From contig OY288106.1 of assembly GCA_958431155.1 (NCBI GenBank), positions 567,937 through 631,936 of the forward strand: a DNA stretch of 64,000 nt, read 5' to 3'. Of this stretch, positions 28,550 through 37,700 are shown piece after piece. Both the position numbers and the translations under genes were made by a program. A model generated the notes under the pieces. The model was not told the DNA's origin. It was given only the letters and a program-made list of their open reading frames with translations, and searched no databases. Position 1 is the first letter of the stretch, and the number at the start of each line of letters is the position of its first letter. This DNA comes from an uncultured candidatus Porisulfidus sp. Its GTDB lineage: Bacteria > Pseudomonadota > Gammaproteobacteria > Poriferisulfidales > Poriferisulfidaceae.

Positions 28550-30088
28550 ATGGACAAGTTGATCATTTTCGACACCACGCTTCGGGATGGCGAGCAGAGT
28601 CCCGGGGCTTCCATGACGCGAGACGAAAAACTGAATATCGCTCGTGCCTTGGAAGGAATGCGTGTCGATGTTATTGAAGCCGGGTTTCCGATTGCAAGTC
28701 CGGACGAGTTCGAATCCGTGCGGCAGATCGGCCAGAAGGTGACCGACAGTGCGGTTTGCGGATTGGCGCGCGCCTTGGGCAAGGACATCGATCGGGCAGC
28801 CGAGGCACTCAGAACGGCTGCGCGCCCGCGCATCCATACATTCATCGCAACCTCCCCGATTCATATGGAGCAAAAGCTTCGCATGCAACCGGAGCAGGTG
28901 GTGGAACATGCCGTGGCCGCGGTAAAGCGAGCCCGGCAATATACTGACGATGTGGAATTTTCTCCCGAGGATGCCGGACGTTCGGACCTGGATTTTCTGT
29001 GTCGGGTCATCGAAGCGGTGATCGCGGCCGGGGCACGAACCATCAACATTCCGGATACGGTGGGGTACAGCCTTCCGTTCCAGTTCGGCGAGTTGGTCGG
29101 AGAATTGATCGAACGGATCCCAAATTCGGATCAAGCTGTGTTTTCGGTGCATTGTCATAACGACTTGGGCTTAGCTGTCGCTAATTCCCTGTCCGCAGTA
29201 CGCCATGGAGCCCGCCAGGTCGAATGCACCATCAATGGCCTGGGAGAACGGGCCGGAAATGCCTCGCTTGAGGAAATCGTTATGGCCGTTCGCACGCGGC
29301 AGGATGTATTCGAGTGCGATAGCGAAGTCGACACGACCCGGATCGTTCCAACGTCGCGCCTGGTTTCCAGCGTGACCGGATTCCCAGTGCAACCGAACAA
29401 GGCGATCGTAGGGGCTAATGCATTTGCGCACGAATCCGGCATTCATCAGGACGGGGTGCTCAAATATCGGGAAACGTACGAGATTATGCGGGCTCAGGAT
29501 GTGGGTTGGTCCGACAACCGAATTGTCTTAGGCAAGCATTCCGGGCGACGCGCCATCATGGATCGCATCCAGAAACTCGGGATCATGATCGGGGACGACG
29601 AGATGGATGCCTTTTTTGCCCATTTCAAGGAACTGGCAGACCGAAAACATGAAATTTATGATGACGATCTGAGGAGGCTGGCGCTGGTGGATACGGAGGC
29701 GTCAGACGGGGAGGTCTACCAGCTGGTTGACCTTGAAGTGACCTCGAAAGTGGGTACAACGCCCGTGGCACGGGTGATCTTGGCGCGAGGGAGTGAACAG
29801 TATGACGGAGAAGCCTCCGGGGGAGGGCCGGTGGATGCCTCTTTCCGGGCTATCGAAAGCATTGTCAATTCGGAGGCAGAGTTGCAACTGTATTCAGTCA
29901 ACAATATTACGACTGGCACGGATGCTCAAGGGGAAGTCACGGTTCGCTTGCGCAGGAACGGCATGGTGGTCAACGGGCAAGGCGCACATACGGATATCGT
30001 CATTGCTTCCGCGCATGCTTACCTGAATGCGCTCGACAAACTGATTCGGGAACCGGGGCGAATGCATCCACAGCTGGATCACATATAA
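28550..30088 (+). CDS. leuA: 2-isopropylmalate synthase
   Basis: Condenses 2-oxoisovalerate and acetyl-CoA, the first leucine-specific step. The 512-residue protein has the catalytic TIM barrel starting [18 protein letters not shown] (metal-binding Asp), the [14 protein letters not shown] metal-ligand motif and the [12 protein letters not shown] substrate motif. The C-terminal regulatory domain after about 390 ([13 protein letters not shown], then [16 protein letters not shown]) confers leucine inhibition. ATG 28550 gives the standard start [14 protein letters not shown]; 17 upstream codons are open but unlike the family. Confidence 0.96.
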   Translation: MDKLIIFDTTLRDGEQSPGASMTRDEKLNIARALEGMRVDVIEAGFPIASPDEFESVRQIGQKVTDSAVCGLARALGKDIDRAAEALRTAARPRIHTFIATSPIHMEQKLRMQPEQVVEHAVAAVKRARQYTDDVEFSPEDAGRSDLDFLCRVIEAVIAAGARTINIPDTVGYSLPFQFGELVGELIERIPNSDQAVFSVHCHNDLGLAVANSLSAVRHGARQVECTINGLGERAGNASLEEIVMAVRTRQDVFECDSEVDTTRIVPTSRLVSSVTGFPVQPNKAIVGANAFAHESGIHQDGVLKYRETYEIMRAQDVGWSDNRIVLGKHSGRRAIMDRIQKLGIMIGDDEMDAFFAHFKELADRKHEIYDDDLRRLALVDTEASDGEVYQLVDLEVTSKVGTTPVARVILARGSEQYDGEASGGGPVDASFRAIESIVNSEAELQLYSVNNITTGTDAQGEVTVRLRRNGMVVNGQGAHTDIVIASAHAYLNALDKLIREPGRMHPQLDHI

Positions 30089-30099
30089 CGTGGGATCTG

Positions 30100-30906
30100 A
30101 TGTCCGGCAGCAAAACTAGGCCCAGCGACGCACATCTGAAGGAGTTGGGCTTAGGCCGATGGCGTCATCGGGATTCGAACGGGACGGACGGAGCGGGGAA
30201 CGAAGCAGAGGAAATGAATGATCCGACGGCTGAGGTCGCGGGAAACGTGGAAGAGGAGAAATCCAAAACCACGACACTGACGCTGGATGCCGAGGGGCGG
30301 CATCTGCGCCAGTGGCGGATAGTACGTAAGGAAGTTTCGGAATGTGTGCTGTGTGATTTGCATCGGACCCGAAAGAACACAGTGTTTGGTGTGGGAGCCG
30401 AAAATGCAGACTTGATGTTGATCGGTGAGGCGCCAGGGGCGGATGAAGATGCTCAAGGAGAACCGTTCGTCGGCCGCGCCGGGAAGTTGCTGGACAGCAT
30501 GCTGGCGGCGATTGGGCTAAGCCGGGAGCAGGTTTTCATTGCGAATATCTTGAAGTGCCGGCCGCCTAATAATGAAAACCCTACACTGGAGCAGGCGGAG
30601 AAATGTCGGCCGTACCTAGATCGCCAGATTGATCTGATCCGGCCTCGAGCCATCTTGGCACTGGGTGCCGTGGCAGCCCACAACCTCTTGGATGTTGAGA
30701 CACCGATCGGACGGTTACGCGGTACCGTGCACGAGATGTCAGGATCGGGGATTCCCGTGATTCCAACCTATCATCCAGCCTACCTGCTGCGCCGTCCTCA
30801 AGGCAAGGCCCAAGCATTTGAAGATCTTTTATTGCTATGCGATGTGTTGCAAGACTTGGGGAGCCAGCCAGTTGCGCCCACTGAAAAATCGGAGTCTTCA
30901 GCATAG
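30100..30906 (+). CDS. Type 4 uracil-DNA glycosylase (4Fe-4S)
   Basis: Removes uracil from DNA. The conserved domain begins near residue 80: the ECVLC Cys pair, then the active-site motif GEAPGADEDAQGEPFVGRAG, a second Cys region (KCRPPNNENPT, EKCRPYL) completing the four cluster ligands, and the DNA-intercalating HPAYLLR motif near residue 225. The first 75 residues are an acidic, low-complexity extension seen in many proteobacterial homologues and may be partly untranslated if a later start is used. It lies 11 bases after leuA. Confidence 0.9.
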   Translation: MSGSKTRPSDAHLKELGLGRWRHRDSNGTDGAGNEAEEMNDPTAEVAGNVEEEKSKTTTLTLDAEGRHLRQWRIVRKEVSECVLCDLHRTRKNTVFGVGAENADLMLIGEAPGADEDAQGEPFVGRAGKLLDSMLAAIGLSREQVFIANILKCRPPNNENPTLEQAEKCRPYLDRQIDLIRPRAILALGAVAAHNLLDVETPIGRLRGTVHEMSGSGIPVIPTYHPAYLLRRPQGKAQAFEDLLLLCDVLQDLGSQPVAPTEKSESSA

Positions 30907-31012
30907 CCTGAATCTCGAGTACCGGTTCTGATGGCCACCCAAATATTTATTGTCAGGGTCAATCAGCGTGTCATCGGAATCTATGCTAGGTATTCGAAGT
31001 ATTTATTTGATA

Positions 31013-31032
31013 TATAATATAATTATATTATA
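31013..31032. repeat. 20-base A/T-only perfect palindrome between convergent genes
   Basis: TATAATATAATTATATTATA is a perfect inverted repeat made only of A and T. It sits three bases before the stop of the AddB-like gene and about 100 bases after the glycosylase stop. Its position between convergent genes suggests a termination or structural role, but no GC stem is present. Confidence 0.6.
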
Positions 31033-31034
31033 AG

Positions 31035-33842
31035 CTAGATCCTTTCCTTGCCCGATAAGTCCTTGCGACACACCCCCTGTGCGTAGCAAAGGGCGCAGGT
31101 CGCTTCGTTTCCGTTGGCCTGCATTTCGTTCCGCGCGCGCAGGCTCCGGAACACGTCACGTAACCGACTGTGCGCCTTCTGGCTGAGGTTTGCCAAGTCT
31201 TCGCCCTCTAGGAATGTCAGTGGGATCTCTTCCCGAAAATCTTGGCTTAGCCACCAATACTCCGCCCGTTCGATGGATCCCGCCATCAATGCGTAGCTAG
31301 GCAACTGAACCTGTTCGCCACTCCGTATCTCATTTCGGGAGATCCTTTGGGAACCGGTCTTGTAGTCAATGACGATCCGGTTGCCGCTTTCGTCTTGATC
31401 GACCCGGTCAATGCGTCCGTCGAGAGTCAGGCCCTTGTCAATCTCGCGTTCCATCTGTTGCTCACTTCCTAATACAGTCTGTTGGCTTTCTTTTGCTTTC
31501 TGAAATTGTACATAGCGCCGAGCGATTGCCTTCCACCGTTCCGCGAACATGATATTCGAAGGGCTTGGAGTGAGTTGCTCGATAAAATGCTCGCCGATTT
31601 CCTGCAACAGCTTAAATGTGGAGGCCTCGTGCCCGACAATTAGGCCACGCCAAGGTCCCGGGGCTCCGGGAATACTGGTGTGAAAGGCTTCCAAGCACCG
31701 ATGGACGTAACTGCCGAACTCCAGACCATCCATTTCCTCATGGATAATTTCGGCCTCTCGGATATGGAGCATATAACGAACATAGAAGCGATATGGGCAG
31801 TCGATCAATGCCTGGTGCCCACTGGCTGAGATGTGGCTCGGCAGCAATTCCGGGTGGGCAGGAGGCCTTGGCATGAGATCGAAAGGGGGTTCGCGAACTT
31901 GAAAGTCGGTAGGCCGAACCCAGGCACCCGGATGTAGACTGAGTATGGGTAGGGATGGCTCCTTCAGGGAAGTCTTGTATACCAAACGGTGGAATACCTC
32001 GATTTGGGTCCACCAGATGCTTGGCAAAAGCGGCTCGTCCTGGTCAGCCTTCTGGTAAGTCAGGAGAACCTGCCCGGAGGACAGGATCAGGGACAGGAAT
32101 TGCTGCAGGCTTAGCTTCCGCAACTCGATGCGCGTGGGCAATCCCAAGTCGCTGCGGACCGAATCATTGAATACGAGAGAAGAGGAATCCGTGCCTGGAT
32201 AGTGCCGGGAATCCATTCCAGCTACGATCAAGCGGTCGAAGTGGGCAAGGTGGGCTTGGTCGAGGTTGATCAAGGAGACCGCACTCTGGGATGATTTCTG
32301 CCGGTAGTTCTGCTGTTCCAGCGTCCGGCGCAGCAGGGCATGCCACTGGGACCTCGGAAACCGAGTTTCACTCTGTGTCAGTTGGAAGCGCATCCGGTCC
32401 AGTTCCGACAGAATCTTTTCCCCAACTTCATCGTCGGCCAGACACGGCCGGCAGCCTAAAAGATCCAGGCTTTCCAGCAAGGCCCCCAGATACTCCTCTC
32501 CGGTGGGCCGATCCCGGAGTGCCTGCAAGGGATGCGCAGCCTTTTCAATATAATCAAGCACGCCCATCCATTCGGGTTCTTCGTCTGCGATCTCTCGGTA
32601 GTTGTCTATGCCGCCGTGGATATTGTGGAGATGCAGCCACTGCTCAAAATCCCTTACTTGATCCAGATGGTTGGGAGATTCGACCAAGCGCACGAATGGC
32701 GATTTGAGAACGTCCAGAAATGCCAAATAGTGGAAATCCTGATCCAAGCACTCAAGCCATCGCTCGATGGTGCTGGCAGCGCTGGTGGTGGATAGGGCCC
32801 AGCCGGCATAGTCTTGGACCTGGATGCCAGCCCGCTCCAGCAAAGCGCGAACCCGGCGCGCCAGCTTGCGGTCCTCCGTGACCAACCCGATGTTTCGATG
32901 CCCCTCCTTCAGCCAGCGCCGGACTTGGATGTCGATTCCTCGGGCATGAGGCTCCGCCTGCTCGGCGATGAAAGTGGAAAGTCGGCCTTCCAGCGGATCT
33001 TCGGGGTGATTCGTCCGGCAGGCCTGCACGCGTTCCATGAAGGTCGACTTTTCACGTGCGAAAGTTTCCTGCAGAATGATAGTGTAGGAAGAGGACGGGG
33101 CGCTTGCGGCAGGAGGGTCGGCATCCAGAGGAATGAGAACCCGTGGCCGGGTGAGAATGGAGACCGGAATTTTTACATCCAGCCGCCTGAGCGCTTCGAT
33201 TTCAGCGACCGTAAGTCGGTCATGTCCGCAGACGTAGATGGCTTTCGTCTTCGGGGGAGCGACCAGATGCCGTAAGGACTCGCGATAGAATTTTCCGGAA
33301 CTGAGCAAGTCTCCTGAACTCTTACCCCAAGCGGTCCAAAGCAAGTGGATAATACGCGCTTCGTCTCCCAGTTGGTCGGGCGACTTGCCCGCGATGCGAT
33401 AGGCTTCGCGAAGCCGTGACGTTAATTCTTCTTGGTCTGATGGCAATGAAGCCTCATTTAGCCAGAGTTGATCGAACAGGTCCATCATTTCGCGGGCTAC
33501 GGACCAGGAGTCCGTTTGGCTCAGGGTTTGGAGGACTTTATTCTGATGAAGGGTGCTCACCAAATCCAACAGTTCGGACAGATGGTTCTCCGTGCCGCTG
33601 AATTGACTATTTTGCCGGGCCCACAGCGGAAAGGTAAGGATGGGAGACAGCAACAGCCCCCGGCATTCTCGCCGCCCGGCGCGATGCAGCAGTTCCGAAC
33701 GCAAGGCCCGGCTCGATGTAGCATTCGGCGTCAGAATGACGAGGTTGGTCAGATCCGGCAAGTTTTCCGCATGGCGCTCCAAGATGACTTCGGCGCAATG
33801 ACCACCCAGCGGCATATGCAGGGGGCAAGCAACCCGTCTCAT
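31035..33842 (-). CDS. AddB/RexB-like PD-(D/E)XK nuclease family DNA repair protein
   Basis: A 935-residue protein matching the proteobacterial probable DNA repair protein family (inactivated helicase plus nuclease). The N-terminal half is helicase-like without a Walker A motif. The C-terminal nuclease shows GRIDRVDQDESGNRIVIDYKTGS, in which Asp and the YKTG Lys are PD-(D/E)XK active-site residues. Four Cys positions likely bind an iron-sulfur cluster: one in ALIDCPYRFYVRYM (about 690) and three in CALCYAQGVC near the end. No AddA/RecB-type partner helicase is next to it in this window. It is separated from fdxA by only one base of overlap-free spacing, and the two are co-directional. Confidence 0.83.
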   Translation of the reverse strand: MRRVACPLHMPLGGHCAEVILERHAENLPDLTNLVILTPNATSSRALRSELLHRAGRRECRGLLLSPILTFPLWARQNSQFSGTENHLSELLDLVSTLHQNKVLQTLSQTDSWSVAREMMDLFDQLWLNEASLPSDQEELTSRLREAYRIAGKSPDQLGDEARIIHLLWTAWGKSSGDLLSSGKFYRESLRHLVAPPKTKAIYVCGHDRLTVAEIEALRRLDVKIPVSILTRPRVLIPLDADPPAASAPSSSYTIILQETFAREKSTFMERVQACRTNHPEDPLEGRLSTFIAEQAEPHARGIDIQVRRWLKEGHRNIGLVTEDRKLARRVRALLERAGIQVQDYAGWALSTTSAASTIERWLECLDQDFHYLAFLDVLKSPFVRLVESPNHLDQVRDFEQWLHLHNIHGGIDNYREIADEEPEWMGVLDYIEKAAHPLQALRDRPTGEEYLGALLESLDLLGCRPCLADDEVGEKILSELDRMRFQLTQSETRFPRSQWHALLRRTLEQQNYRQKSSQSAVSLINLDQAHLAHFDRLIVAGMDSRHYPGTDSSSLVFNDSVRSDLGLPTRIELRKLSLQQFLSLILSSGQVLLTYQKADQDEPLLPSIWWTQIEVFHRLVYKTSLKEPSLPILSLHPGAWVRPTDFQVREPPFDLMPRPPAHPELLPSHISASGHQALIDCPYRFYVRYMLHIREAEIIHEEMDGLEFGSYVHRCLEAFHTSIPGAPGPWRGLIVGHEASTFKLLQEIGEHFIEQLTPSPSNIMFAERWKAIARRYVQFQKAKESQQTVLGSEQQMEREIDKGLTLDGRIDRVDQDESGNRIVIDYKTGSQRISRNEIRSGEQVQLPSYALMAGSIERAEYWWLSQDFREEIPLTFLEGEDLANLSQKAHSRLRDVFRSLRARNEMQANGNEATCALCYAQGVCRKDLSGKERI

Positions 33843-34166
33843 TCAGAGCTCAAGCAACGCTTTTTTTCCGGGTTTTCCGCACCATTCGTCCGCGCCAGGC
33901 GGAGGAGGTTTCCGGCGGCTGATTTCCGGCCATTCGGTAGCTAGATCGGCATTAATCTGAAGGAATTCTCGCTGATCCTCGGGGATATCTTTTTCCGGCA
34001 CGATAGCGTTGATTGGGCACTCCGGCACGCACAGGGCGCAGTCAATGCATTCCTCGGGATCAATCACCAGAAAGTTCGGGCCCTCGTGGAAGCATTCGAC
34101 CGGGCAGACTTCCACGCAGTCGGTGTACTTGCATTTGATGCAGTCTTCAAGGACGACAAAAGTCAT
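33843..34166 (-). CDS. fdxA: 7Fe ferredoxin (FdxA/Azotobacter ferredoxin I type)
   Basis: A 107-residue ferredoxin, the same length as Azotobacter FdI. Cluster ligands: [18 protein letters not shown] near the N-terminus and [13 protein letters not shown] at about 40-51. The first CxxCxxxxxxC set plus a downstream CP binds a 3Fe-4S cluster and the second set a 4Fe-4S. The ATG at 34166 gives the family start [20 protein letters not shown]; the open frame above it is unrelated. It acts as a low-potential electron carrier. Confidence 0.94.
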   Translation of the reverse strand: MTFVVLEDCIKCKYTDCVEVCPVECFHEGPNFLVIDPEECIDCALCVPECPINAIVPEKDIPEDQREFLQINADLATEWPEISRRKPPPPGADEWCGKPGKKALLEL

Positions 34167-34487
34167 GTGACAAGTGGGTTTATGCGCAAAATTAGGATTG
34201 ACACACAGTATATCGAATTGACAAAATGCGCCTTTGCTGGGGATACAAAATGTATGGAGGGCTTGCGACTTTCTCGTAATTATCGATTTTGGTAATCCAC
34301 TCCGATTTCCGTCTCCGGTCAAAAGATCTCCAGTTCCAGTCTGGGGAGCCGAATGCCGGATCGTCTTTCCAGATGCTGTTCACCCTGGTGCTAGCGGCAC
34401 GCCATGCGTAAGGGCCGCGATAGAGTTCGTGCGCCGTGTCGACGGGTCGGAGGGGCGCCGCTGGCGAGATGCCCGTCGGCAGTGGCG

Positions 34488-34598
34488 CAATGGGAGGCTG
34501 TCTACAACCGGATCCGGCCCCATGTAAGCCTCGATTTGATGACCCCGTCAGAATACGTCAGGGAACATTTGCCAAGCGATGTCTGTTCCGAAAAGTAG
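34488..34598 (+). pseudogene. Integrase-core (DDE) transposase, C-terminal remnant
   Basis: The frame reads QWEAVYNRIRPHVSLDLMTP then SEYVREHLPSD. The YNxxRPHxSLxxxTPxEY pattern is the C-terminal end of rve-type transposases (IS3/IS481 and relatives). No upstream catalytic domain is found, and the preceding 80 bases are not transposase-like in this frame. It marks the left boundary of the surface-protein island. The stretch 34167-34487 otherwise holds nothing I recognise. Confidence 0.7.
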
Positions 34599-34615
34599 TA
34601 GACCTGTGCACGAGG

Positions 34616-34645
34616 TTGTCAAAGCACACTTAAGCGAGTTATACT
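34616..34645 (+). promoter_or_regulatory. Autotransporter promoter (sigma70-like)
   Basis: TTGTCA (34616-34621), an 18-base spacer and TATACT (34640-34645) fit a good sigma70 promoter. Transcription would begin near 34652 and give a leader of about 100 bases that contains the 12-G tract. Confidence 0.6.
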
Positions 34646-34694
34646 CAAAGGGCAACACCCAAACGGCAACCCGACGCCCTGTGTGTGGAATCTC

Positions 34695-34706
34695 GGGGGG
34701 GGGGGG
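34695..34706 (+). repeat. 12-G homopolymer in the autotransporter leader
   Basis: Twelve consecutive G residues lie 45-56 bases upstream of the autotransporter ATG, downstream of the predicted promoter. Tracts of this length are prone to slipped-strand mispairing and are a hallmark of phase-variable surface genes. See findings for the reading-frame analysis. Confidence 0.9.
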
Positions 34707-34750
34707 TCGTTTAGGGCAAGGATGTTGAACGCTAGACATGGAGTGTCGTT

Positions 34751-37700
34751 ATGCGAAAGACGAGATGTGCGAGAAGCGCTGAATGCTCTCGCGGAGACGG
34801 TAGCGCACATGGCGCTTCAAAAACGATCTTACGCCGCCACGCATGGTGCGGCGCGGGCATACTGTTCTTCAGCGCCGGATTCACCGCGCAGGCGCAGGAC
34901 TTCATACCGACGCCCCAGTGCACCACAAGCGGCCAGACGGTCACCTGCGAAGGCGACTTGTCGTATTTGGAGTTGTCAGAAAACAATTACACCACGCTCA
35001 GGGTGGAAAATCTAACCCAGGATCTTGCTCCTCCCGCTGGGACAGGGGGAATCACGTTTCATTCCAGTAATGATGACATCAATCTCGACATCAATACTGG
35101 CGAGAATAGCATCCGCACCTCGGGTTCGGCAAGCGAAGGGATCGACGCCAGTTCCGGCGGCAATGTTACGGTCGACGTAACGGGCCACATCACGACTACG
35201 GGCAACGACAGCCAAGGGATCGAGGCATATACCGATGGAGCCGGCGAGGTGATGGTCACTGTGACGGGCGATATCACCACCGAAGGTAATGAAAGCGGAG
35301 GGATTGACGCAAGGTCCGAGGATGAGAACGATCCCAGCGGTGGCGGCGCGGTGACGGTTACCGTGGTAGGGGATATCACCACCAAGGGTCTCGAAGACAG
35401 CGAAGGGATCTATGCACGATCCGCAGGCGACGCCAAGGTGACGGTGAACGTGACGGGCGACATCACCACCGAGGGTGGGTGCAACGACATGGGCGGGTGC
35501 AGCGAAGGAATCCTTGCCGAGTCCGACGGCGCGGTTGAGGTAACCGTGGCGGGTCATATCAAGACCACGGGCGAAAATAGCCAAGGGATCGAGGTGGATT
35601 CCAATGGAGTTGGCGATGTCACAGTTGACGTGACAGGCGATGTCGCGACCGAAGGCGAGGACAGCGAAGGGATCTTTGCACAGTCCGAGAACGGCGCGCT
35701 GAAGGTGACGGTGAAGAGCGCCGACATCACCAACGGTGCTATCACCACTGAAGGCGAGAGCAGCGAAGGGATCTTTGCACAGTCCGAGGGCAACGCTCCC
35801 GTGACGATTGACGTGACGGGGAACATCAGGACCAAGGGCACAGACAGTGAAGGGATCGATGTGGAGAGCCGTGGCACCGGTGTGGTTGGGGTGACCGTGA
35901 CGGGCGATGTCACCACTGCGGGCGAGGACAGCAAAGGGGTTGATGCCCAGTCCAGGGGTGGCGCGGTGACGGTGACCGTGACGGGCGATATCACCACCGA
36001 GGGCATCGAAGACAGCGAAGGGATCTATGCACGGTCCAGGGATGATGCTGCGGTGACGATTGACGTGACGGGGAACATCAGGACCAAGGGCACAGACAGT
36101 GAAGGAATCGATGTGGAGAGTAGCAATACCGGCCCGGTAACGGTGACCATGACGGGCGATATCATCACCGAAAGCGACGAGACCGACAACACCAGAAACC
36201 ACGGGATCCATGCCCTGTCCCGTGGCGGTGCTGTGGTGGTGGCGGTGAGGGGAAATATCTGGAATAAGGGCACAAACAGCACAGGGATCGATGTGGAGGG
36301 TAGGGATGCCGGCGCGGTGACGGTGACCATGACGGGCGATATCACCACCGAGGGCGAGTCGAACGAAGGGATAGCTGCCCGGTCCGACGACGGTCCCGTG
36401 ACGGTGACCGTGGCGGGCAACATCAACGCTAAAGGTCCCGGCAGCGACGGGATCGATGTCCGGTCCGATGGCGACATCGACATCACGCTGAAGGGAGGGA
36501 CCGAGGGCAGCACCATCGCCAGCACCGAGGCCCGTGGTGTCGAATTTCGTGGGGGCGCGACCAACACGTTGACGATCCACGATGCGGTGACGATCTCCGG
36601 CGCATCATTTGATGTGCGAGGGAGTGGCGGCAACGAGACGATCAACAACTACGGCACGCTGACGGCCCTCGGCAATATTGATCTGGGCGACGGAGTGAAT
36701 GCCTTCAACAACCGGGAAGGCGCGACATTCCATTCCGGCAGCCTGGTAGATCTCGGTGCCGGCAATACCTTCACCAACTGGGGCAAGTTGTCGCCGGGCG
36801 GTGCGCACGCGGTACAGCACACCACCCTCATCGGCAATTTCGTGAACCAGCCAGAGGGCATACTGATCGTCACCATCGACCCGGAGACGGAGAGTAGTGA
36901 CAAGCTGAGCGTGGCTGGCACGGCTACTCTTCAGGGCAGCATGTTGAGAGTCACAGGCATCACTTATGCCGATGACCGTACCTACACGATTCTGGAAGCT
37001 ACTGACGGGGTTGCTGACAGATTCGCCGATGTAATCGACACGCTATTCATCGACAATAGGCTGAGCTATGATGCCGACTCTGTGATGCTGTCTCCCATCA
37101 GCAAGGGCGACAAGTTCGACGACTTTGCCGAAACAGCCAACCAGCGGGCGGCGGCCCGTAGTCTCGACCACCTGTCGATCACCGATGATCTGCCACAGGC
37201 CGTACTAGCGCTGACTACGAAGCAGGACGCACAGGCAGCCTATGAGGCGCTGGCGGGAGAGGTGCATGCCTCCCTCAATGGGGCACTGTTGGACACGGGT
37301 CAACGGCCGGTCGCGGCCATCACCCGGCATCTGACCGCAGGCGCCGGGTGGTGGATGACTGGCTACGGCACTTGGGGCGACACCGATGCCACGAGCAACA
37401 CGGCGCAGATGGACACGGAATTAGGAGGGGTCCTGCTCGGCTTCGACCATAGTCTGGACGAACACTGGCGGCTGGGCATACTCGGCGGCTACAGCCATAC
37501 GAGGGTGACCCAGCGGGCCCGGGCATCTGCCGGCTCGGCCGATACCTGGTTGGTCGGTCTGTATGGTGGGGCCGAGACCAGAGCATTGAACCTCCGCTTC
37601 GGCACGATCTACAACGGGCATTACTCCCTGGAGGCCAACCGTGCGGTCCGCTTCACCGGCTTCTCCGAGCGGCTTTCGGCGAGTTATAGTGCTTGGAGCT

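Noticed and set aside
30150-30185. TCATCGGGATTCGAACGGGAC resembling the 3' part of a tRNA
   Set aside because: No acceptor stem, anticodon arm or CCA could be folded around it, and it lies within the glycosylase gene.
34192-34383. A 63-codon minus-strand frame upstream of fdxA
   Set aside because: No similarity I recognise, and it overlaps the fdxA leader region. Not supported.
34683-34751. In-frame fusion of an upstream start to the autotransporter by G-tract slippage
   Set aside because: TAG at 34733-34735 lies in the autotransporter frame, so no tract length can create a continuous fusion from GTG 34683.
35132-36510. Regular repeats that might be a CRISPR array
   Set aside because: Units are coding, imperfect and of variable length, with no constant direct repeat or unique spacers and no cas genes.
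35012-36580. A 522-codon frame antisense to the autotransporter repeats
   Set aside because: It mirrors the repetitive Thr/Val/Gly codons of the sense gene, has no family resemblance and no ribosome site. It is an artefact of the biased repeat composition.
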